Assembly: GCA_023393115.1 (NCBI GenBank)
Contig: JAEWMS010000063.1
Span: 77,879 to 141,878 of the forward strand
Reading direction: 5' to 3'
Origin: Bacillota bacterium
Lineage (GTDB): Bacteria > Bacillota > Clostridia > Acetivibrionales > DSM-1351
Length of the DNA: 64,000 nucleotides
Below, piece after piece: positions 52,273 to 58,710 of this stretch (within the stretch, counting starts at the first letter, position 1; each line of letters opens with the position of its first letter). Under the pieces are notes generated by a model. The model did not search any database, had not been told where the DNA came from, and saw nothing but the letters and a program-made list of their open reading frames with translations. The translations under genes and the position numbers were made by a program.

Positions 52273-53562
52273 ATGGGTAATAATTATCAGCGACTGTTTT
52301 ATATATTTCAGAGTATGGATAATGATCTGGGTAATCCCACAGGTTATATAAAGGTAGAGATAAATGGCCCCACTGCAAAACTGCAAATATCGCTTAACAA
52401 CATGGTATACAGACCGGGAATGGAGTATAAGCTGTATGGTATTGACTACAGCAATGATAAGCTTTATTATACCGTTATTTGTGATGTTGAGAATAGTGCT
52501 GGAAGAGCAGACATAAAGCTCAGTCTGGATACCGGTAATGTAGGCAGCAACAGACTTAATTTCAACAACATAAATATTTTTGCATTGATTACACAGATGC
52601 CGGATAAAGTTTACTCAGTAGTATGCCCGTTGGTTACATATAAGAACGGACAGGTAAATTGGAAACATATTTTTGAAGCTGAGATTCAGAAACCTGTAAA
52701 GGAAAACCCGGTTATTCCTGCATTTCCCGAGGTATTGAAAGCATCAAATGAACAGATCTATGAAATGGAAAGCCTTCGGAAACCATTTGAACCTGAAGCT
52801 GAGGAACAGAGTCTCTTCTCTGAAGAAGTAGCTGAACAGGATGACCTCCGTGAAGTTACAGTTGGGGACCTGTCAGACCTTGTTGAGGTATCAGTGGGGA
52901 ATATTGACACTCCCGAGGAGTATAATGAGCAGTCGGGAAATGAGACCGGGGATACTCCGGAACCTTCTGTTTCTGATACTAATGATGATAGCTTAAATAA
53001 CATTACCAGTAAATTTGAATCAACCTTGACCAGCATTTATAGCACTGAAAAGGAAGGAGATAATTTCCTTGCTGATACAGATATAATCGGTACTGCAGAA
53101 CGAAATTTCAAGGATATATCTTCAATAAATGCAAAAGGAGATAAGGTTAGAAGCGAACTGGATATAGATATTCTAAGGGAAGAACTGGATAAGAGCTTTG
53201 AGTCCTGCAACCCCTTTAATACAAGAAGTAAACGCTTTGTATGGTGGAAGATAAACAGTCCAGGATATCTTAATAATATTCTCTTTAGAAATAACGTAAA
53301 AACCTACCTTTTGTTTAATCCGAAGGTTATGCTGGCACACTATAAATACAGATACATAATTTTTGGAATCCGCTACGACAAATACTCGGGGAGAGAGCGC
53401 TTTGTCTGTGGTGTACCCGGGGTTTACAGCATTGATGACAACCCCTTCGGCAGCATGGGGAGCTGGGTGCAGCTGGAAGGCTTCAAGCCGAAATATGGCG
53501 CTTTCGGATACTGGATTATACTTATTGATCCCAGAACAGGAAAACTTATAAAGATAAAGTAA
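52273..53562 (+). CDS. Conserved clostridial protein of unknown function
   Basis: A 429-residue soluble protein I cannot name. Three parts are visible. An N-terminal beta-rich domain covers about residues 1-145 (YIKVEINGPTAKLQISLNNM; YKLYGIDYSNDKLYYTVICD). A low-complexity acidic linker covers about 160-300, rich in Glu/Asp/Ser. The C-terminal domain covers about 310-429 with aromatic residues (KRFVWWKINSPGYLNNILFR, then YIIFGIRYDKYSGRERFVCG). The ending is FGYWIILIDPRTGKLI. The N-terminal part resembles domains found in clostridial DUF-type proteins that sit near sporulation genes, but I have no firm match. ATG follows AAAAGGAGA. It has its own terminator upstream. No function is proposed. 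Confidence 0.8.
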   Translation: MGNNYQRLFYIFQSMDNDLGNPTGYIKVEINGPTAKLQISLNNMVYRPGMEYKLYGIDYSNDKLYYTVICDVENSAGRADIKLSLDTGNVGSNRLNFNNINIFALITQMPDKVYSVVCPLVTYKNGQVNWKHIFEAEIQKPVKENPVIPAFPEVLKASNEQIYEMESLRKPFEPEAEEQSLFSEEVAEQDDLREVTVGDLSDLVEVSVGNIDTPEEYNEQSGNETGDTPEPSVSDTNDDSLNNITSKFESTLTSIYSTEKEGDNFLADTDIIGTAERNFKDISSINAKGDKVRSELDIDILREELDKSFESCNPFNTRSKRFVWWKINSPGYLNNILFRNNVKTYLLFNPKVMLAHYKYRYIIFGIRYDKYSGRERFVCGVPGVYSIDDNPFGSMGSWVQLEGFKPKYGAFGYWIILIDPRTGKLIKIK

Positions 53563-53664
53563 ATAATTAATAGAAAAAGCAAAAAATTGTCGTTTCATTA
53601 CATTGCAAATGGGTATAATATAGTATTAAGTATAAATTATAGTAATATATGGAGGTGCGGAGTA

Positions 53665-54075
53665 ATGGCGGCAATTCAGTGGAGAGAAAGTTATGCAATT
53701 GGCATTAAAGAAATTGATGATCAACATAAGCAGCTATTTGAGGCGGTAGATAAGCTTTTTGCAGCTTGTAGCCAGGGTAGAGGTAAAGAAGAAGTAGGGA
53801 ATGCCTTGAAGTTTTTAGAGGATTATACAAAGGTTCATTTTACAGATGAACAGCAGTTACACCTTAAATATAATTACCCCGAAAGGATAAATCATAGAAA
53901 TGTTCATGAAAATTTTATGAAGACCTTTGAAGAATTGAAAAAGGAGTTCAATGAAAAGGGTGCAGGGGTCCTTTTTGTATCAACAGTTAACAAGCTTTTT
54001 CTAGACTGGCTTATCAAGCATATCGGAAGTATGGACAAGGCATTTGCGACGTTCGTAAAAGAGCAGTCGAAATAA
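53665..54075 (+). CDS. Bacteriohemerythrin
   Basis: Four-helix-bundle di-iron oxygen-binding protein, 136 residues. The iron ligand set is present in order: His in IDDQHKQLFEAVDKLF, His and Glu in VHFTDEQQ, two His in NHRNVHENFMK (HxxxH), and His/Asp in WLIKHIGSMDKAF (HxxxxD). ATG 53665 has GGAGGTG eight bases upstream. In anaerobes such proteins may sense or buffer oxygen or supply it to enzymes. It stands between an unknown protein and zapA with no shared function apparent. Family call is firm; the physiological role is not fixed. Confidence 0.95.
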   Translation: MAAIQWRESYAIGIKEIDDQHKQLFEAVDKLFAACSQGRGKEEVGNALKFLEDYTKVHFTDEQQLHLKYNYPERINHRNVHENFMKTFEELKKEFNEKGAGVLFVSTVNKLFLDWLIKHIGSMDKAFATFVKEQSK

Positions 54076-54174
54076 TTATTTGCCGAATTATAGTACAATA
54101 TAGTATAATAAAGGTAATTAAGGAAAGTCCATATTTTAAACTTTCCCCAGCGAGATTGAAGGAGCTGATTTACC

Positions 54175-54612
54175 TTGACCTCAAAGAATAAAGTTGTTAT
54201 ACGTATAGCCGGCAAAGATTATACACTTGTGGGGATGGAATCCGACGAGTATATTCAGAAGGTTGGCTTGTATATCGACAAGAAGATGAACGAAATATTA
54301 ATGCGCAACAACAGGCTCAGTACTTCGCTTGCAGCTGTACTAACCGCTATAAATGTGGCTGATGATTTTTTCAAATCCCGCGAAACCGAACAATCCCTCC
54401 GTAAGGAAAATAGTGCGGTAAATGATGAACTGGAGAAACTGAAAGAAGAGATTAGACAGTTAAGAGAAGAAAACAGTGGGTTATCTGCAAAAAATACAAC
54501 ACTTCAGTTGGAGCTTGCAAAAAGGGAAGCTGAGCTGGGTGAAGTTAGAAATTCCATTGACAAAAGCAGCAGGCCCCTTGCTCAGAAAACCATAAGCGGA
54601 TACGACATGTAG
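54175..54612 (+). CDS. zapA: Cell division protein ZapA (FtsZ-associated) with extended coiled coil
   Basis: Promotes FtsZ filament bundling at the division site. 145 residues: the N-terminal ~65 residues are the ZapA domain (KVVIRIAGKDYTLVGMESDE, then VGLYIDKKMNEI). A long coiled coil with Glu/Lys/Leu heptads follows to residue 125 (LEKLKEEIRQLREENSGLSA). The protein is longer than classical ZapA (about 85-110). Start TTG 54175 with GAAGGAG about ten bases upstream. A strong terminator follows. Family is firm; the length is typical of clostridial forms. Confidence 0.92.
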   Translation: MTSKNKVVIRIAGKDYTLVGMESDEYIQKVGLYIDKKMNEILMRNNRLSTSLAAVLTAINVADDFFKSRETEQSLRKENSAVNDELEKLKEEIRQLREENSGLSAKNTTLQLELAKREAELGEVRNSIDKSSRPLAQKTISGYDM

Positions 54613-54627
54613 TTGAACATAGTTTAC

Positions 54628-54657
54628 AAAGCCAGAGGAATTTATCCTCCGGCTTTT
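54628..54657 (+). terminator. zapA terminator
   Basis: Stem AAAGCC-GAGGA / TCCTC-GGCTTT (54628-54639 with 54645-54655, one bulge), loop about 5 nt, then TTTTTT. Nearly identical in core sequence to the hairpin at 57692-57720. Confidence 0.85.
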
Positions 54658-54953
54658 TTGTATGTGTTTTATCATATATTTCCAACAATGTTTTTTAATG
54701 AAAACGAGAGATAATTAGAGTAATAACTAGATAAACGTAGATACATAAATTCATTGTCATTATTTTAAACTAATCCTTGAAATTTCAATCAAAATCGGTT
54801 AAAATAAACTTGAAGTACTTCTAAAAAAGTTCAAGCAGTTTCTATTTAATCAACTGTTATCTTTTTGTTAATTGAAATTCAATTCAAAATTTTAATTGTG
54901 TCCACACACGTACAGAAGACATTTGAATGCCATATCTGGAAGGGGGTGAACAT
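54658..54953. other. Intergenic AT-rich stretch, no gene seen
   Basis: No open reading frame with a ribosome site, no recognised RNA. The right end leads into AAGGGGGTG before a short frame at 54954. Confidence 0.4.
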
Positions 54954-55079
54954 ATGTTTGTCACAATGCAAAGGCAGCCTAGCGTGAAAAATACATTCGG
55001 TAAGTCATCGTGCTTTTCACGCAGCGAAAAGCCATTACATGTCTTTTCATTACTATTTGTGTACGCGCAATGCGCGTAG
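54954..55079 (+). other. Short open reading frame with strong ribosome site inside the khtT leader
   Basis: 41 codons, ATG with AAGGGGGTG seven bases upstream, sequence beginning MFVTMQRQPSVKNTFGKSS and ending FVYAQCA. It runs across the 36-bp repeat block (54999-55034) and stops inside the TACGCGC-AAT-GCGCGTA hairpin. It is either a leader peptide or chance; no homologue is recognised. Confidence 0.3.
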
Positions 55080-55183
55080 AGGGAGAGTATCCATAAGACC
55101 TCCCATATTCGCCTCATGGCGGATATGGGAGTGTACAAATTTTATTACTATTTGTGGCCACAATGTGGCTCATGGAGGTTAAT
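54999..55183 (+). repeat. Hairpin-rich leader, dispersed repeat family member 2
   Basis: The first 36 bp match 6003-6038 at 32 of 36. Then a direct repeat ATTACTATTTGTG occurs twice (55049-55061, 55144-55156), each copy directly followed by a hairpin with AAT loop: TACGCGC-AAT-GCGCGTA (55062-55078) and GCCAC-AAT-GTGGC (55157-55169). Between them is a 13-bp hairpin (55101-55113 with 55118-55130, loop TCAT). The last hairpin ends 4 nt before GGAGGTTAATATG (55174-55186), the khtT start. No cyclic-di-AMP (ydaO) riboswitch pattern is recognised. Confidence 0.7.
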
Positions 55184-55678
55184 ATGACTATAAGAGAATC
55201 CGATTTACCGAATATCGGAAGGAAATTTGAAGTAGAAGTAAGCGATGGTGATAAATTGGTTATTGTGGTACATGATGATGGGCGTCGCGAATTATATCAC
55301 TTTTATCACGATAACCCTGATGACTGTGCTTCGATGATAACCTTGGACGACTGTGAGGCTAGAAATGTAGCTGCAATTATCGGCGGATTGGCATACAGGC
55401 CGAAGGCCCTTGAAACAGTGGATATGGTCCTGGGTGATCTGGTAATTGAGTGGTATAAAATTTCAGCAAATTCAAAGTGCATCGGTAAATCCATCGGTGA
55501 GCTTCAGGTACGTAAAAAGACAGGTGCATCAATTATTGCAGTTATTGAAAAGGAACACAGTAAACATATTAATCCAGATGTGGACTATGTGTTTATTGCG
55601 GAATCTACCTTAGTTGTTATTGGAGAAAGAAATAGTTTAAAAGCATTAAAGAATTATTTAGTTGGAGGAGTAACGTGA
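55184..55678 (+). CDS. khtT: K+/H+ antiporter regulatory subunit KhtT
   Basis: Cytoplasmic regulator of 164 residues for the antiporter encoded 28 bp downstream. The N-terminal ~75 residues form the KhtT-specific domain (RESDLPNIGRKFEVEVSDGD; LYHFYHDNPDDCASMITLDD). The C-terminal ~75 residues form an RCK_C/TrkA-C domain (ANSKCIGKSIGELQVRKKTG; VDYVFIAESTLVVIGERNSL), which in B. subtilis KhtT binds cyclic di-AMP. Start ATG 55184, directly after GGAGGTTAAT, rather than an upstream in-frame ATG inside the hairpin. It would inactivate or activate potassium efflux according to pH, salt and c-di-AMP. Confidence 0.92.
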   Translation: MTIRESDLPNIGRKFEVEVSDGDKLVIVVHDDGRRELYHFYHDNPDDCASMITLDDCEARNVAAIIGGLAYRPKALETVDMVLGDLVIEWYKISANSKCIGKSIGELQVRKKTGASIIAVIEKEHSKHINPDVDYVFIAESTLVVIGERNSLKALKNYLVGGVT

Positions 55679-55705
55679 AAAATAGAATGAAAATCAGGAG
55701 GTAGG

Positions 55706-56920
55706 ATGAATACATTAGTATTTGAAATTGGTCTGGCGGTTGCCTTAATCGCCATTGTGGGGTTTATATCAAAAAAGCTTAATTTTTCGGTAATTCCGTT
55801 CTATATATTAATAGGTATGGCCGTAGGACCTCACGCGCCACACTTTGGTGTAATTGATTTTAGATTTATTGAAAGTTCAACGTTTATTAACTTTATGGGC
55901 CGGTTGGGTGTACTGTTCTTATTATTTTATCTGGGTCTCGAATTTTCTGTAACACGTCTTATCAAGTCTGGAAAATCCATATTCATAGGAGGCACGTTTT
56001 ATATCCTGCTGAATTTCTCTTCAGGTCTGTTGCTTGGCTACATAATGGATCTTCCCTTTAAGGAAACAATGGTGGTCTGCGGTATAATGACCAGCTCATC
56101 TACAGCCATAGTCGCAAAAGTACTCATTGATCTGAAACGTTCTGCAAATCCTGAAACAGAAGTTATCATGGGTATGATTATGTTTGATGATTTGTTTATT
56201 GCAATACATATATCCATATTATCCGGATTGCTTCTCAGTGGTTCAGGTTCTGTTTGGGGAGTATTGTCCACAGTTCTTATAGCAATTTTCTTTATTCTGG
56301 CTATTATTGTGGGTGGAAAACGGATGATGAGATATATTGATAAATTACTGAATATTCAGTCGGCAGAGCTTTTCCTGCTGGTAGTAATGGGTGTGTTATT
56401 CCTTATTGCAGGATTTTCTGAAACCCTTCATGTAGCCGAGGCCATCGGTGCTCTTCTAGTGGGTCTGATCATGGCTGAATCTATACATGCCAAGAAGATA
56501 GAGCATCTTATTCTACCCTTCAGAGACTTTTTCGGAGCACTATTCTTCTTTAGCTTTGGATTGTCCATTGATCCCTTGTCACTGGGTGGGGGCGCCATAA
56601 TGGCTGTAATAGCAGCAATTTTAACCATCATTGTAAATGTTGTGGCCGGGATGTTCTCAGGACGTGTATCTAAGATATCCAATCAGGCATCATCCAATAT
56701 TGGCTTTACCCTATCAGCCAGAGGTGAGTTTTCTATAATTATGGCCAATATGGGGAAGGCAGGAGGTTTGCTTCCAATACTTCAATCTTTTGTTGTTATA
56801 TATGTATTGATTTTGGCTATAGTAGCACCCCTGCTTACAAAGGAATCAAAAAGAATATATGGCTTCTTCAATAAGATATACTTAAAGTTTTCTAAAAGAA
56901 AAAGCGATATTCCGCTGTAA
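55706..56920 (+). CDS. khtU: CPA2 cation/proton antiporter KhtU
   Basis: Integral membrane antiporter of 404 residues with about 12 helices, CPA2 (Na_H_Exchanger) family. Visible blocks: IGMAVGPHAPHFG near residue 40, LGVLFLLFYLGLEFS near 68, TSSSTAIVAKVLIDL near 132, and the C-terminal SNIGFTLSARGEFSIIMANM near 332. The protein lacks a cytosolic TrkA_N domain, consistent with the separate KhtT regulator upstream. ATG has AGGAGG upstream. Predicted to export K+ in exchange for H+. A YitT-family gene follows 42 bp later and may be in the same transcript, ended by the hairpin at 57692. Confidence 0.93.
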   Translation: MNTLVFEIGLAVALIAIVGFISKKLNFSVIPFYILIGMAVGPHAPHFGVIDFRFIESSTFINFMGRLGVLFLLFYLGLEFSVTRLIKSGKSIFIGGTFYILLNFSSGLLLGYIMDLPFKETMVVCGIMTSSSTAIVAKVLIDLKRSANPETEVIMGMIMFDDLFIAIHISILSGLLLSGSGSVWGVLSTVLIAIFFILAIIVGGKRMMRYIDKLLNIQSAELFLLVVMGVLFLIAGFSETLHVAEAIGALLVGLIMAESIHAKKIEHLILPFRDFFGALFFFSFGLSIDPLSLGGGAIMAVIAAILTIIVNVVAGMFSGRVSKISNQASSNIGFTLSARGEFSIIMANMGKAGGLLPILQSFVVIYVLILAIVAPLLTKESKRIYGFFNKIYLKFSKRKSDIPL

Positions 56921-56962
56921 AATTAAATGTTAGCTCAGAAACTGACTTATGGAGGTTGATAA

Positions 56963-57583
56963 ATGAATATCAAATGTATGATTCCTATAGTTGTTATGAA
57001 ATACATTTTTATTCTAGTTGGTTCAATACTGACTGCCGTAGGTCTTCAGGTGTTTTTTCAAGCACATAATCTTATTGGTGGAGGACTTATAGGTATTTCA
57101 GTGGTATTGAGCTATATTAGTGAAACGCCGTTGGGTGTGATAATCCTTATTTTGAATTTCCCATTTATTATATTTGAGTACATACGGCAGGGTAAGCAAA
57201 AGATTATTGCAACTTTGTTTGCATTAGCATCACTTATATACTGGCTGTCGGTAATCAATGCGGATAACTGGGATAATTACGATATATTGCAATCTACAAT
57301 ATTAGGTGGAATATCCCTGGGAGTGGGATCAGGTTTGATCCTTAAGTACGGTGGCTTTCTTGATGGAATTGAGCATAGAAGAGTAGCCGTTAAATTTAAT
57401 AAAGCGTATTCACCAAACAAAATATTTTTATTAATAAATCTCGTCATTGTAGTTGCGGCTGGATTTATATTTGGATGGGAGAATATGATATATTCACTTA
57501 TTGCATATATTGTTGTATTCAAGGTAATTGATTTTACACTTGAAATATTTCATCCTTTGGATCGAATATTTAGAATTAGATAA
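56963..57583 (+). CDS. YitT-family membrane protein lacking DUF2179
   Basis: Membrane protein of 206 residues with five or six helices from the YitT (DUF161) family. Conserved blocks: TAVGLQVFFQAHNLIGGGL IGI-type loop near residue 22, LILNFPFIIFEYIRQG near residue 58, and a glycine-rich loop LGGISLGVGSGLILKYGG near residue 113, followed by DGIEHRRVAVKFNKAYS. Typical members (about 280-290 residues) carry a C-terminal cytoplasmic DUF2179 ligand-binding domain; here the protein stops right after the last helix (HPLDRIFRIR), so that domain is missing. Function of the family is unknown. ATG follows GGAGGTTGAT. Probably cotranscribed with khtTU. Confidence 0.88.
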   Translation: MNIKCMIPIVVMKYIFILVGSILTAVGLQVFFQAHNLIGGGLIGISVVLSYISETPLGVIILILNFPFIIFEYIRQGKQKIIATLFALASLIYWLSVINADNWDNYDILQSTILGGISLGVGSGLILKYGGFLDGIEHRRVAVKFNKAYSPNKIFLLINLVIVVAAGFIFGWENMIYSLIAYIVVFKVIDFTLEIFHPLDRIFRIR

Positions 57584-57691
57584 AATATTTTAATAATAAA
57601 TAAACCGATAAGGAATTGAGAACTATTTACTATTAAAATAAACCCCAAGCACGGTTTTCAGAAGATGAACATGCAGTCGTACACGGCGAAA

Positions 57692-57720
57692 AAAGCCAGA
57701 GGTATTTATCCTCTGGCTTT
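57692..57720 (+). terminator. Hairpin after khtTU-yitT
   Basis: Perfect 11-bp stem AAAGCCAGAGG / CCTCTGGCTTT (57692-57702 with 57710-57720), 7-nt loop. The T-run is only three long, so strength is moderate. The stem core repeats that of the zapA terminator. Confidence 0.65.
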
Positions 57721-57822
57721 AACATTTATGTATAAATTTATTCCCCGTTTACTGTCTTATCACCAAAAGGTATAATATTGAGGTATAAGAAGTTCTAACT
57801 TGTCCGAAAGGCTGGCATTACT

Positions 57823-58710
57823 ATGAAATTAATATTTGTATTTATAGATGGAGTAGGTATTGGATATAAAGACACTGAAATAAACCCCATATATGCAGCT
57901 CCCACAAAAGTACTTGCCAGGCTCATGGATGAAGCAAGGTTTACTGCAGATGCAACTATGGGAGTCCCAGGGCTGCCCCAAAGTGCCACTGGGCAGACTG
58001 CCATATTTACTGGAGTTAATGCACCGGCTGTTTTAAATAGACATTTGAGCGGTCAGCCTACTATAACACTAAAAAAGCTGATACATAAGGTAAATATGTT
58101 TGGTGAATTGAAAAGAATGGGCTTGTCGGTGACCAGTGCAAACGTATACAGGGATGAGTATTTGAACAATATGCTGGATGTCAAAGATAGAAGAAATAGA
58201 CCCTCCGTGACCTCTGTCATGGGTATGGCCGAGAAAATGACTTTCAGAACTGTAAAAGATTTTATAGATAAAAATGGGGTATACCATGATATTACAGGTG
58301 ATATACTAAAAAAGTCGGGGTATGTGGTGGATTTGTTTACACCTGAACAAGCGGCAGATAACCTTTATAGTTTAAGTAGGCAACATGATTTCACACTGTA
58401 TGAACACTTTATTACGGACATCGCAGGTCACAAATTTGAAATGGACAAGGCCGTAGAGGTGGTTGTAAATCTGGACAGATTTCTTGGAAGCTTGATTAAA
58501 AAGATAAATTTTGATGAAGATATACTTTTGATTACCAGTGATCATGGTAATCTTGAAGACCTTTCGGTCCGTACTCATACCATGAACAGAGTTCCTGTAA
58601 TAATTAAAGGGAAAAAAGCTGATAAATTGGAACTAAAGGTAGATTCATTGGTAGACATAATGCCGTTGGTTCTTGAATTATTTAGAAGGGAAAATATACC
58701 GGAATGTTAA
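57823..58710 (+). CDS. Alkaline-phosphatase-superfamily metalloenzyme, phosphoglyceromutase-like
   Basis: A 295-residue enzyme of the metal-dependent phosphatase/mutase superfamily. The first metal ligand is in FVFIDGVGIGYKD near the N-terminus, the nucleophile region TGQTAIFTGVNA has the conserved Thr near residue 68, and the second metal site is LLITSDHGNLEDLSVRTHTM near residue 230, matching the DHGNxE and HT motifs of independent phosphoglycerate mutase and phosphopentomutase. It is shorter than iPGM (about 510) and lacks its second domain, so the reaction is uncertain. ATG 57823 has a weak site (CCGAAAGG). Its last codons overlap the start of the U32 peptidase gene by seven bases, so the two are translationally coupled. 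Confidence 0.85.
   Translation: MKLIFVFIDGVGIGYKDTEINPIYAAPTKVLARLMDEARFTADATMGVPGLPQSATGQTAIFTGVNAPAVLNRHLSGQPTITLKKLIHKVNMFGELKRMGLSVTSANVYRDEYLNNMLDVKDRRNRPSVTSVMGMAEKMTFRTVKDFIDKNGVYHDITGDILKKSGYVVDLFTPEQAADNLYSLSRQHDFTLYEHFITDIAGHKFEMDKAVEVVVNLDRFLGSLIKKINFDEDILLITSDHGNLEDLSVRTHTMNRVPVIIKGKKADKLELKVDSLVDIMPLVLELFRRENIPEC

Noticed and set aside
54658..55183. ydaO-type c-di-AMP riboswitch upstream of khtT
   Set aside because: The conserved ydaO sequence blocks are not found; the leader is explained by the repeat family described.
57823..58710. Annotation as full phosphoglycerate mutase or phosphopentomutase
   Set aside because: Only 295 residues, lacking the second domain of these enzymes; kept as superfamily member of unknown reaction.
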